Source of the DNA: RGIG250 sp964540025 | GTDB taxonomy: Bacteria > Bacillota > Negativicutes > Selenomonadales > Selenomonadaceae | Reading direction: 5' to 3' | Assembly (NCBI GenBank): GCA_964540025.1 | Contig: CAZIKQ010000027.1 | Location: forward strand, 1-23,800 | DNA length: 23,800 nucleotides | Part shown: piece after piece, positions 15,004 to 22,396 of the stretch | Position numbering within the stretch: the stretch's first letter is position 1 | How the letters are laid out: every line of letters starts with the position of its first letter | Program-made: the position numbers and the translations under genes | Notes under the pieces: generated by a model | Databases searched by the model: none | What the model was told of the DNA's origin: nothing | The model's input: only the letters and a program-made list of their open reading frames with translations

Positions 15004-15741
15004 ATGAAAACATTGTGTGTTATACCGGCCCGCTACGCATCTACCCGTCTGCCGGGGAAGCCCCTGGCCGATATCTGCGGCAAGCCCATGATCGTCAGGG
15101 TTTATGAACGGGCCGTTCAGGCAAAGCTCATGAACGCCGTGGTGGTGGCCACGGATGATGAACGGGTCAAGGCGGCGGTGGAAAGCCACGGGGGGAAAGC
15201 CCTGATGACGAGAGCTGACCACGCCACCGGCACGGACCGGCTGACCGAAGTGGTGACCACCGCTCCCTATGAGGGCTATGACCTGATAATCAATGTGCAG
15301 GGAGACGAGCCTCTCATTGAACCGGAACTGATGGACAGTCTGGCCAGGGAGTTTGAGAAGGATGAAGCGCTGATGATGGCCACGGTCAAAACGGCCATCA
15401 CTGACGAGGAGGAGCAGAAAAATCCCAACAATGTGAAGGTGGTTACCGACAGGAACGGCTACGCCCTCTATTTCTCCCGGAGCCTGCTGCCCTATCCCCG
15501 GTACCGGAAGGGAGCGCCGGTCTACAAGCACATCGGCATCTATGCCTACCGCCGGGAGTTTCTGCTGAAGTACGCGGCCATGGCGCCAACGGCGCTGGAG
15601 GAGACCGAGGCCCTGGAGCAGCTCCGGGCTCTGGAGAACGGCTACCGGATAAAGGTCATTGAGACGAGCCGCCGGTTCGTGGGGGTTGACACTCCGGAGG
15701 ATCTGGCGAAGGTCAATGAGATATATTCATTGATGAAGTAA
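15004..15741 (+). CDS. kdsB: 3-deoxy-manno-octulosonate cytidylyltransferase KdsB
   Basis: KdsB activates Kdo to CMP-Kdo in the cytoplasm, the donor used by the WaaA half of the preceding protein. The 245-residue product opens with CVIPARYASTRLPGKPL and contains ATDDERV, MTRADHATGTDRL, NVQGDEPLI and the later YKHIGIYAYRREFL and GVDTPEDL segments of the family. E. coli KdsB has 248 residues. Three in-frame ATGs stand in a row at 14998, 15001 and 15004. AAGGGG at 14991-14996 is best spaced (7 bases) for 15004, so this is chosen. A start at 14998 would overlap the stop of waaA-lpxK, which suggests translational coupling in any case. Confidence 0.95.
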   Translation: MKTLCVIPARYASTRLPGKPLADICGKPMIVRVYERAVQAKLMNAVVVATDDERVKAAVESHGGKALMTRADHATGTDRLTEVVTTAPYEGYDLIINVQGDEPLIEPELMDSLAREFEKDEALMMATVKTAITDEEEQKNPNNVKVVTDRNGYALYFSRSLLPYPRYRKGAPVYKHIGIYAYRREFLLKYAAMAPTALEETEALEQLRALENGYRIKVIETSRRFVGVDTPEDLAKVNEIYSLMK

Positions 15742-15764
15742 AGCTGCAATGGAGCTTTCGGGAA

Positions 15765-15793
15765 ATTACAAAGGGATTTATCCAGAATATAAT
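15765..15793 (+). promoter_or_regulatory. Predicted internal promoter before kdsA
   Basis: ATTACA (15765-15770), a 17-base spacer and a perfect TATAAT (15788-15793) lie in the 120-base kdsB-kdsA gap. The predicted start near 15800 gives a leader of about 60 bases holding the hairpin at 15815-15838. It would allow kdsA and the following genes to be expressed independently of upstream genes. Confidence 0.5.
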
Positions 15794-15814
15794 TCGGAGA
15801 TGAAGCAAAAAGGA

Positions 15815-15838
15815 TCTGCCCTGGTCAGGCAGGGCAGA
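15815..15838 (+). other. Hairpin in the kdsA leader
   Basis: TCTGCCCT (15815-15822) pairs perfectly with AGGGCAGA (15831-15838) around an 8-base loop. Only a weak T stretch follows further downstream (GAATTTT near 15844-15850). It may be an attenuator or a stability element. Confidence 0.4.
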
Positions 15839-15861
15839 GGATAGAATTTTAGAAAGGCGGA

Positions 15862-16698
15862 ATGAAGATGAACCCAGTGAAGATCCGGGACTTTTCTATC
15901 GGCGGCGGTGGATTCCTGACCCTGCTGGCCGGTCCCTGCGTCCTTGAGGAGCAGGAGCGCTGTCTCCTCATCGGCGGGACCATAAAGGAGATCTGTAAAA
16001 AGTACGGCGTGAATTACGTTTACAAGTCCTCCTTCGACAAGGCGAACCGTTCCAGCTACTATGGCTTCCGGGGGCCCGGCCTGGCCAAAGGGATGGAGCA
16101 GCTGGCCGCCATAAAAAAAGCGCTGGATGTTCCCATCGTTACGGATATTCACAACGAGTTTCAGGCAAAGCCCGTGGCGGAGGTGGCGGATATTCTCCAG
16201 ATTCCCGCGTTCCTCTGCCGTCAGACTGACCTGCTCTACGCGGCGGCTCAGACCGGCCGGGTCATAAACGTGAAGAAGGGGCAGTTCCTGGCGCCGGCGG
16301 ATATGAGCAACGTGGTAAACAAGCTCATTGAAAGCGGCACCCAGAGGATACTCCTGACCGAGCGGGGAGCCACCTTCGGCTACAATAATTTAGTGGTGGA
16401 TATGCGCAGCTTTCCCATCATGCGGAGCTTCGGCTATCCGGTAGTCTTTGACGCCACCCACAGCGTCCAGCTGCCCGGCGGCTGCGGAACCTCCTCCGGC
16501 GGACTGCGCCAGTATATCCCCAATCTTGCCCGGGCCGCGGTGGGGGCGGGGGTGGACGCCATCTTCATGGAGGTTCATGACAATCCGGAGGAGGCAAAGT
16601 GCGACGGGCCAAACAGCCTCTATCTGGACAAGCTGGAGGAGCTGCTGGAGGAGCTGGTGGCCATCCATGAGATCGTCAGGAAGCATCAGGCGGAATAA
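15862..16698 (+). CDS. kdsA: 3-deoxy-8-phosphooctulonate synthase KdsA, metal-dependent type
   Basis: KdsA condenses phosphoenolpyruvate with arabinose 5-phosphate to Kdo 8-phosphate in the cytoplasm. The 278-residue TIM-barrel product has LLAGPCVLEE near the N-terminus, KSSFDKANRSS, RGPGLAKGM, TDIHNEFQA, NVKKGQFLAP and DATHSVQLPGG. C26 stands where metal-dependent (Aquifex-type) enzymes have the metal cysteine and where the E. coli enzyme has Asn. H200, E237 and D248 fit the other metal ligands (Aquifex H185, E222, D233). So a class II metalloenzyme is predicted. ATGs at 15862 and 15868 are both possible, with AAAGGCGG just upstream. kdsD follows after 21 bases. Confidence 0.95.
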   Translation: MKMNPVKIRDFSIGGGGFLTLLAGPCVLEEQERCLLIGGTIKEICKKYGVNYVYKSSFDKANRSSYYGFRGPGLAKGMEQLAAIKKALDVPIVTDIHNEFQAKPVAEVADILQIPAFLCRQTDLLYAAAQTGRVINVKKGQFLAPADMSNVVNKLIESGTQRILLTERGATFGYNNLVVDMRSFPIMRSFGYPVVFDATHSVQLPGGCGTSSGGLRQYIPNLARAAVGAGVDAIFMEVHDNPEEAKCDGPNSLYLDKLEELLEELVAIHEIVRKHQAE

Positions 16699-16719
16699 AG
16701 CTGAAACAGGAGGATAACC

Positions 16720-17697
16720 GTGAAAAACTCCATTAAGGAAAAGGCAGTAGAGACAATAAAACTGGAAGCGGACGCCGTTGCCAGGCTGGCGGAGCGGATC
16801 GACGACGAATTCGTGGCGGCGGTGGAAGCAATTCTGGCCACCCGGGGCCGGGTCATCGTCACCGGCATGGGAAAATCCGGTCACGTGGGCTGCAAGATCG
16901 CGGCCAGCCTGGCTTCCACCGGCACCCCATCCTTTTTCCTCCACCCGGCTGAGGCCTTTCATGGGGATTTGGGGATGGTCACGGAAAATGATATTATCAT
17001 CGCCATCTCCAACAGCGGAGAGACCAATGAAATCATCAATATCCTGCCGGTCATCCGCCGGATCGGGGCGAAGATAATTTCCCTCTGCGGCCGCCGTGAC
17101 TCTACGCTTACGAGGAATGCGGACTTTTTTATTGACGCGGGAGTTGAACGGGAGGCCGGTCCCATCGGGCTGGCTCCTACCTGCTCCACCACGGCGGCTC
17201 TGGCCATAGGGGATGCCCTGACGGTAGCCCTGCTGGCGGAGCGGAATTTCACCGCTCAGGATTTTGCCGTGTTCCATCCCGGCGGTTCCCTGGGCCGCAA
17301 GCTGCTCCTCAGGGTAGGGGACGTGATGCACAAGGGGGAGGACAACGCCACCATCGAGGCGGAAAAGCCTGCTCGGGAAGCCTTGTTCCTCATGACGAGG
17401 AAGGGGGTGGGAGCCACCAGTGTGGTGGATGAAAAGGGCTATTTTATCGGCTTGGTGACGGACGGGGACATTCGCCGGAGCCTGGCCAAATCGGCGGAGT
17501 TCCTGGAGGAGCCGGTATCGGCTCTGATGACGAGAAGACCCCTTTGCATTACGGCGGACAAGCTGGCTACAGAGGCCATCTCGGTAATGGAAAAGCATAA
17601 GCCCCGGCCGGTCACGGTCCTGCCGGTGGTTGATGAACAGAACCGTCCCGTTGGCATCATTCATATTACCGATCTTATGAAGCAGGGAGTAATGTGA
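16720..17697 (+). CDS. kdsD: Arabinose-5-phosphate isomerase KdsD (KpsF/GutQ family)
   Basis: KdsD converts ribulose 5-phosphate to arabinose 5-phosphate, the substrate of KdsA. The 325-residue product has an N-terminal SIS domain (about 35-170) and two C-terminal CBS domains (about 205-325). Catalytic-type residues K52 (GMGKSGH), H81 (HGDLG), E104 (SGETNE) and H186 (VFHPGGSLG) all keep the same offset from E. coli K59, H88, E111 and H193. The start is GTG, with AGGAGG 6 bases upstream. It sits between kdsA and kdsC, so it is the lipid A pathway isomerase rather than a capsule or glucitol paralogue. kdsC begins one base after its stop. Confidence 0.95.
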   Translation: MKNSIKEKAVETIKLEADAVARLAERIDDEFVAAVEAILATRGRVIVTGMGKSGHVGCKIAASLASTGTPSFFLHPAEAFHGDLGMVTENDIIIAISNSGETNEIINILPVIRRIGAKIISLCGRRDSTLTRNADFFIDAGVEREAGPIGLAPTCSTTAALAIGDALTVALLAERNFTAQDFAVFHPGGSLGRKLLLRVGDVMHKGEDNATIEAEKPAREALFLMTRKGVGATSVVDEKGYFIGLVTDGDIRRSLAKSAEFLEEPVSALMTRRPLCITADKLATEAISVMEKHKPRPVTVLPVVDEQNRPVGIIHITDLMKQGVM

Positions 17698-17698
17698 C

Positions 17699-18253
17699 GT
17701 GAATGAGATTTTTGACAACAATCTGAGTGAAGAGGATATTCTCCTGCGGGCAGAAAACATAAAAATGATCGTGATGGATGTGGACGGCACCCTCACCGAC
17801 GGAAAAATTTTCGTGGGTAATGAGGGGGAGCTGATGAAAGCCTTCGACGTGAAGGACGGCCAGGGAATCGTCCTGTGGCACAAATCCCGCCGGGAATCGG
17901 CCATCATCACCGGCCGCAGCAGCCGGATAACCGGCGTCAGGGCAAAGGCCCTGGGGATAAAGCACGTCTATCAGGGCTGCGCCGACAAGCGGGCGGCCTA
18001 TGAGGAGCTGAAGGAGCGGACGGGCCTTGACGATGATGATATCTGCTGCATTGGGGATGACCTGCCGGATATTCCCCTCCTTTTGAAGGCGGGGCTGGCG
18101 GTGGCGGTAGCGGATGCCGCCGAGGAAACGAGACTGGCGGCCCACTACGTCACGGAAAGCCCGGGAGGCTTCGGCGCCGTGCGGGAGACTATCGAGCTGA
18201 TTCTGGCGGCCCAGGGACTTTGGGAAGAGCGGCTGGCGGAATTTTACCGGTAG
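17699..18253 (+). CDS. kdsC: 3-deoxy-8-phosphooctulonate phosphatase KdsC
   Basis: KdsC is a haloacid-dehalogenase-family phosphatase that removes phosphate from Kdo 8-phosphate, giving free Kdo for KdsB. The 184-residue product has the HAD nucleophile motif DVDGTLTD with D27 and D29, TGRSSRITGVRAKALG, the lysine region CADKRAAYEEL and the metal motif GDDLPDIPLL. There is no cap domain, typical of the C0 subclass that forms tetramers. The start is GTG with GGGAG about 9 bases upstream, inside the end of kdsD. An N-terminal extension of about 20 residues precedes the catalytic domain, as in many KdsC proteins. The gap to kdsD is one base, so the two are almost certainly translated from one message. 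Confidence 0.94.
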   Translation: MNEIFDNNLSEEDILLRAENIKMIVMDVDGTLTDGKIFVGNEGELMKAFDVKDGQGIVLWHKSRRESAIITGRSSRITGVRAKALGIKHVYQGCADKRAAYEELKERTGLDDDDICCIGDDLPDIPLLLKAGLAVAVADAAEETRLAAHYVTESPGGFGAVRETIELILAAQGLWEERLAEFYR

Positions 18254-18292
18254 AAGAATAATTTTTGGCGATGGGAGAGTGAGCGAGGCGTG

Positions 18293-19195
18293 ATGTATCA
18301 TATATGTATGCTCGCCAGCAAGCTGATCTGCCTTTTGCCCCACTCGATGATTCTGACTTTGGGCAAGGCATTGGGGATACTTTACTACAGGATAATAAAG
18401 AAGCAGCGGAACCTGGCCATCAGGCAGATGATGCCGGCGCTTGGTTTGGATGAGGCCGCGGCCAAACGGCTGGTCAGGGAGTCCTTTATCAATATGGGGC
18501 GCAATGTGCTGGAGATCCTTTATATGCCCCGGCTGGCCCGGGAGGGTCTGGAAAATTTTATCGAGATCGACCATCTGGAGCGGATGGAGGAGGCATTGGC
18601 GGAAGGCCACGGGGTGGTTGTCCTTACAGGCCACGTGGGCACCTGGGAGTGGCTGTCCGCCGCCTACAGCCTCAACGGGATGCCGGTGACGGCCATTGCC
18701 AAGCAGCAGCCCAATATCGACTACACCCGGGCCCTTGACGACTTGCGGGCCACGATAAACGTGGAGATTTTCTCCCGGGGGACCAGCGAGCTGCTGGCGG
18801 CGGGGCGGGCCCTGAAGAAGGGGAAGATTTTGGGCTTTCTGGCTGATCAGGATGCGGGCCCCGGGGGAGCCTTTATTGATTTTTTGGGCCGCACTGCCTC
18901 TACTCCCATGGGGCCGGCGGTTTTTGCCCGGAAGTTCAATTCGCCGGTGGTGCCATCCTTCATCATCCGTCAGCCTGACGGCAGGCACAGGGTGTTGGTA
19001 TACGAGCCCATCCGTTACGAGGACACGGGGGACGTGGACGCCGATCTGCTGAATCTCACCAGGAAGATGACGGTGATCCTGACCGATATTATCAGGCAGT
19101 ATCCCACCCAGTGGCTGTGGTTCCAAAAGCGGTGGAACACTCCGCCGGATATGAAGCAGGATAAGCATCATACCCTTTTGAAAACGAAGAAGTGA
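18293..19195 (+). CDS. Lipid A secondary acyltransferase, LpxL/LpxM (HtrB) family
   Basis: LpxL-family enzymes add a secondary acyl chain to Kdo2-lipid IVA at the inner membrane, using acyl-ACP. The 300-residue product has a hydrophobic N-terminal anchor (about 1-30) and the HX4E catalytic motif, H114-VGTW-E119, in LTGHVGTWEWL. LADQDAGPGGAFIDFLG and TQWLWFQKRWNTPP match the family's C-terminal half. It is the only such gene in the window, so it cannot be assigned to LpxL or LpxM by position. GTG 18290 directly precedes ATG 18293; the ATG is chosen, though the ribosome site (GAGG at 18285) is close. The gene follows kdsC after 39 bases, and its stop overlaps the lptC GTG start. Confidence 0.92.
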   Translation: MYHICMLASKLICLLPHSMILTLGKALGILYYRIIKKQRNLAIRQMMPALGLDEAAAKRLVRESFINMGRNVLEILYMPRLAREGLENFIEIDHLERMEEALAEGHGVVVLTGHVGTWEWLSAAYSLNGMPVTAIAKQQPNIDYTRALDDLRATINVEIFSRGTSELLAAGRALKKGKILGFLADQDAGPGGAFIDFLGRTASTPMGPAVFARKFNSPVVPSFIIRQPDGRHRVLVYEPIRYEDTGDVDADLLNLTRKMTVILTDIIRQYPTQWLWFQKRWNTPPDMKQDKHHTLLKTKK

Positions 19196-19680
19196 AAGCG
19201 ATGATTAAAAAACTGAAGGAATTGTCTCTGGCCCAAAAGGCGGTTTTAGCGATAGTCGTTCCCTTCGCCGGCGTCATTCTCTGGGCGGTCTGCTCCGTCC
19301 CAACTCTGCCGGACAAAAAGGCGGCGGAGGAATTGGCCCACAGGGCGAAAATCATGGTGTACGAGAACAACACCATGCGGGAGGAGCAGGACGGCAGGCT
19401 CATCTGGGAGCTGAAGGCCAGGCGCACGGAGATGAACGGGGAAACCAGAAGCGCTGCCTGTGAGGGTATCACCGGCCGGTTCTATATGGAGGACGGAACC
19501 GTTGTAACAGGCCGGGCCCGGGGCGGCGGCTACGACGGAAAGACAAGGGACGTCTTTCTGGAGGGAGAGGCGGTTATCGAGACCGATGACGGCCGGAGGC
19601 TGACGGCGGACAAGATCACCTGGAACGCCTCGGAGCAAAAAGCGGTGGCAGAGGGCCGCGCTCACTTGACAAAGAAATGA
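19192..19680 (+). CDS. lptC: LPS export periplasmic protein LptC
   Basis: LptC is a bitopic inner-membrane protein that takes LPS from the LptB-permease complex and hands it to LptA. The 162-residue product has one N-terminal membrane helix (about 14-35) and then a periplasmic beta-jellyroll domain. The domain shows ITGRFYMEDG, RDVFLEGEAVIETDDGRRL and ITWNASEQKAVAEG, typical of the LptC/LptA fold, and length is near the usual 190. GTG 19192 overlaps the preceding stop (GTGA), suggesting coupled translation. ATG 19201 is the alternative. Identity with proteobacterial LptC is expected to be low, so the call rests on fold pattern, membrane anchor and position before lptA and lptB. Confidence 0.87.
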   Translation: MKAMIKKLKELSLAQKAVLAIVVPFAGVILWAVCSVPTLPDKKAAEELAHRAKIMVYENNTMREEQDGRLIWELKARRTEMNGETRSAACEGITGRFYMEDGTVVTGRARGGGYDGKTRDVFLEGEAVIETDDGRRLTADKITWNASEQKAVAEGRAHLTKK

Positions 19681-19696
19681 TATACTATGATACAAT
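19666..19696 (+). promoter_or_regulatory. Possible promoter inside the end of lptC, before lptA
   Basis: A perfect TTGACA (19666-19671) and TACAAT (19691-19696) are separated by 19 bases, rather long. TATGAT (19686-19691) at 14 bases is an alternative. If active it would give lptA-lptB and later genes extra expression. Confidence 0.4.
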
Positions 19697-19728
19697 AAGA
19701 TTCGAGTATCTCGGAGGGAATGATTGTG

Positions 19729-20412
19729 ATGAATAAAACCGCAGGTTGGATACCGCTGCTTTTGACGGCGCTGGGCATTGGGGCAGTCACGGTATTTGCG
19801 GCGCCTGCCGCCGGTCCCCAGGGGCCCTCGGAGCTCATTGCCGATACGTTGACCTACGACATGAAAAACGACATCATGATCGCCCGGGGCAATGTGGTCA
19901 TGATAACGACTGACGGGAAGGCCACCGGGGATTACGCCGAATATCACAACCGGGACAAGTCCGGTAAAGTCGTTGGCCGGGTAATTGCCGACAAGGGCGA
20001 TATTCACATGGAGTGCGATGAATTTTATGTGGATGGGCAGACCCATTTCACCGCCGTGGGCAATGTGAAGGGAAAACAGCTGGACAGGACCTTCACCGGA
20101 CCCAAGGCGGAATTCTTCCAGGACAGGAATTATGTAATGATGGAGCAGGGAGGCACCGTCACCAGCAAGGATGGCAGCCTGACCGCCGACTTCATGGAGG
20201 GCTGGCCGGAGGAGGAGCATTTTGTGGGCCGGGGCAATTGCCATATCGTCAGCCTGCCGAAGAATTTTGAAGGGGGCGGCGACAATGCGGAGTACTGGGG
20301 CAAAGAGGAAGGGAAGACCGTCCTCACCGGTAATGCTTGGGCCGTTCAGGAGGATAATATGATGCGGGGGAAGGTCATCACGGCTCTCCTTAACCAGAAG
20401 CCGGCGGAATGA
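19729..20412 (+). CDS. lptA: LPS transport periplasmic protein LptA (OstA-like)
   Basis: LptA forms the periplasmic bridge that carries LPS between LptC and the outer-membrane LptD. The 227-residue product starts with a signal peptide (hydrophobic about 7-22, cleavage near FAA-PAA). An OstA-type repeat of short beta strands follows: SELIADTLTYDMKNDIMIAR, NVVMITTDGKATGDYAEY, GDIHMECDEFYVDG, HFTAVGNVKGKQ and more up to the end. Length is somewhat above E. coli LptA (185). ATG 19720 lies only one base after GGAGGG, so the ATG at 19729 (10 bases spacing) is chosen; GTG 19726 is also possible. It lies 48 bases after lptC and 70 bases before lptB. Confidence 0.9.
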   Translation: MNKTAGWIPLLLTALGIGAVTVFAAPAAGPQGPSELIADTLTYDMKNDIMIARGNVVMITTDGKATGDYAEYHNRDKSGKVVGRVIADKGDIHMECDEFYVDGQTHFTAVGNVKGKQLDRTFTGPKAEFFQDRNYVMMEQGGTVTSKDGSLTADFMEGWPEEEHFVGRGNCHIVSLPKNFEGGGDNAEYWGKEEGKTVLTGNAWAVQEDNMMRGKVITALLNQKPAE

Positions 20413-20422
20413 TTCCCGCCGG
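20401..20422 (+). other. Hairpin over the lptA stop codon
   Basis: CCGGCGG (20401-20407) pairs perfectly with CCGCCGG (20416-20422). The 8-base loop contains the lptA stop codon (20410-20412). No T run follows. It may limit read-through or protect the upstream message, and it comes before an lptB gene with a weak TTG start. Confidence 0.35.
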
Positions 20423-20482
20423 GGAGCTTGGCGGCATCGGGAAGTCCCTGTTTTTATTCCAGGATGAAAGGAGCGGGGCAGC

Positions 20483-21214
20483 TTGCGCATTGAAGCGAAG
20501 AACCTCGTCAAAACATATAACAACCGCAACGTGGTAAACGGCGTCAGCTTCGACGTCTCCACCGGAGAGATCGTGGGCCTGCTGGGGCCCAACGGAGCCG
20601 GTAAGACTACCACCTTTTACATGGTCATCGGCCTCGAACGGCCATCGGCAGGGGAAGTTTTCGTGACGGATAACGGCATTGAGACCAATGTGGCCGGGAT
20701 GCCCATGTGCGACCGGGCGAACCTGGGGATCAGCTATCTGGCCCAGGAGGCGTCCATCTTCCGGAAGCTGACGGTAGAGGAAAACCTCATGAGCATATTG
20801 GAGACTACTGACCTTTCTCCTGAGGAGCAGCAAAAGAAAATGGAGGAGCTGCTGGAGGAATTCAACGTGAGCCACCGGCGGCAGGCAAAGGGCTCCGAGC
20901 TTTCCGGCGGCGAGCGCCGCCGGGTGGAAATCGCCCGCTGCCTGGCCCTGGAACCGAAAATAATCATGCTGGATGAGCCTTTTGCGGGAGTGGACCCCAT
21001 TGCCGTTTCCGATATTCAGAGCATGATCCGCTACCTGCGGGAAAGGGGCATGGGTATCCTGATCACCGACCACAACGTAAGGGAAACCCTGAAGATTACG
21101 GATCGGGCCTATATTCTCAACGACGGTGAAATTCTGGTGGAGGGCACCGCCCGGCAGATCGTTGAAAACCCCCTGGCGAAGAAATACTACCTGGGGGAGG
21201 AATTCAGCCTGTAA
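20483..21214 (+). CDS. lptB: LPS export ABC transporter ATP-binding protein LptB
   Basis: LptB is the cytoplasmic ATPase that powers LPS extraction by the LptF/LptG permeases. The 243-residue product has Walker A GPNGAGKTT at 35-43, the Q-loop YLAQEASIFRKLTVEEN, signature LSGGERRR at 140-147 and Walker B IIMLDEPFAGVDP with D164-E165. It also has ITDHNVRETL and ILNDGEILVEG. These are the exact landmarks that separate LptB from other ABC ATPases. The start appears to be TTG: AAGGAG (20468-20473) is 9 bases upstream, and no in-frame ATG precedes the conserved N-terminus. The permease gene follows after 46 bases. Confidence 0.95.
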   Translation: MRIEAKNLVKTYNNRNVVNGVSFDVSTGEIVGLLGPNGAGKTTTFYMVIGLERPSAGEVFVTDNGIETNVAGMPMCDRANLGISYLAQEASIFRKLTVEENLMSILETTDLSPEEQQKKMEELLEEFNVSHRRQAKGSELSGGERRRVEIARCLALEPKIIMLDEPFAGVDPIAVSDIQSMIRYLRERGMGILITDHNVRETLKITDRAYILNDGEILVEGTARQIVENPLAKKYYLGEEFSL

Positions 21215-21260
21215 CCTGGCTGGCCGCTGCCGGGAAAATTCCAAATAGGATTCAGAAAGA

Positions 21261-22364
21261 ATGGAATATATGAAGCTGCGAATTCTCGATAAATATTTGT
21301 TCAAGGAGGTCTTTATGACCTTCCTGTTTGGCATCTGCGCTTTCTCAGCCGTGTTCATAGGCTCCGGGACGCTGTTCCGCATCGCGAAATTCATCACCGA
21401 TTACGGGGCCACCTTCCCAATGGTGGTGAAGGTGTTCGTCTACAGCCTGCCCGGTATCATCATCTGGACGTTCCCCATGTCCATGCTGCTGGCCTCCCTT
21501 ATGACCTACGGCCGGTTGTCAGGCTCCAGTGAGATAACGGCAATGAAATCCTGCGGGATCAGCTTTTACCGCATTGCGGCCCCGGCGATTGTCCTGGGCT
21601 TTATGGTGAGTATGTTTGCTATCTGGTTCAACGAGGAGATCGTTCCCTGGGCCAATAACGCTTATGATAACACTGTTCAATATGAAATCAGGGGCAATAC
21701 CGCTCCCGCCAGCCAGGAGCACGTCATCATTAAAGAGGTGGACAGCTCCCTCATCAAACGGCTGATTTATGCCCGCCGCTATGATTCCGGCACGAAGCGC
21801 ATGGAGCATATCACCATGCAGATGTTTGAAGAGGGCCAGCTGAAAACCGTGGAAAACGCGGCCTATGCCGACTGGCTGGGGGATGGCTGGCTCATGCACG
21901 ACGGGGTAATCTACGAGGTTCAGGATGAGAATATAAAAGCCCACAACTCCCGCTTTGAGACCCAGCTCCTGCCGGTGAACATGAGTCCCCGAAAGATACT
22001 GGAGTCCCAGAAGAAGACGGAGGAAATGACCCGCAGCGAGCTGCGGGAGAGGATTCAGATCCTTCAGGAGCAGTTCGTGGACACCAGGAAGCTGGAAGCG
22101 GAGCTGGCCCAGCGCTACACGGTGCCCATGGCCAGCCTGATCTTTGCCCTGATCGGCGTGCCCCTCGGTATGCAGCCCAACCGGCGCTCCTCCTCGGCGG
22201 GCTTTGCTCTCAGCGTCATCATCATTTTCTTCTATTACGCCGGAATGGTCACCGCGTCGGCTCTGGGCCGGGGCGGCGCGCTTCCCCCGGCCCTGGCTGT
22301 CTGGCTGCCGAACATAATCAGCGGGGCAGTGGGATACTATCTGGTAAGAAAAGCCGCAAAATAA
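21261..22364 (+). CDS. LPS export permease, LptF/LptG (YjgP/YjgQ) family
   Basis: An inner-membrane permease that works with LptB to pull LPS from the membrane. The 367-residue product has the family layout: three N-terminal membrane helices (about 15-40, 55-82 and 103-122), a large periplasmic beta-jellyroll region (about 125-270), and three C-terminal helices (about 280-365). FPMSMLLASLMTYGRLSGSSEITAMKSCGIS and later ALIGVPLGMQPNRRSSSAGF are typical stretches. Most LPS-making bacteria have two such proteins, LptF and LptG; only one is present here, and the sequence alone does not decide which. AGGAT lies about 9 bases before the ATG; ATG 21270 is an alternative. Confidence 0.92.
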   Translation: MEYMKLRILDKYLFKEVFMTFLFGICAFSAVFIGSGTLFRIAKFITDYGATFPMVVKVFVYSLPGIIIWTFPMSMLLASLMTYGRLSGSSEITAMKSCGISFYRIAAPAIVLGFMVSMFAIWFNEEIVPWANNAYDNTVQYEIRGNTAPASQEHVIIKEVDSSLIKRLIYARRYDSGTKRMEHITMQMFEEGQLKTVENAAYADWLGDGWLMHDGVIYEVQDENIKAHNSRFETQLLPVNMSPRKILESQKKTEEMTRSELRERIQILQEQFVDTRKLEAELAQRYTVPMASLIFALIGVPLGMQPNRRSSSAGFALSVIIIFFYYAGMVTASALGRGGALPPALAVWLPNIISGAVGYYLVRKAAK

Positions 22365-22396
22365 TTTTCTGACGATTGCCTTTCGGGAGAAAATCT

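Noticed and set aside
16390..17910. Minus-strand frame of 506 codons opposite kdsA, kdsD and kdsC
   Set aside because: It crosses three well-supported genes and shows no recognisable domain; a codon-bias shadow. Similar long shadows at 17675-19171 and 19246-20613 were dropped for the same reason.
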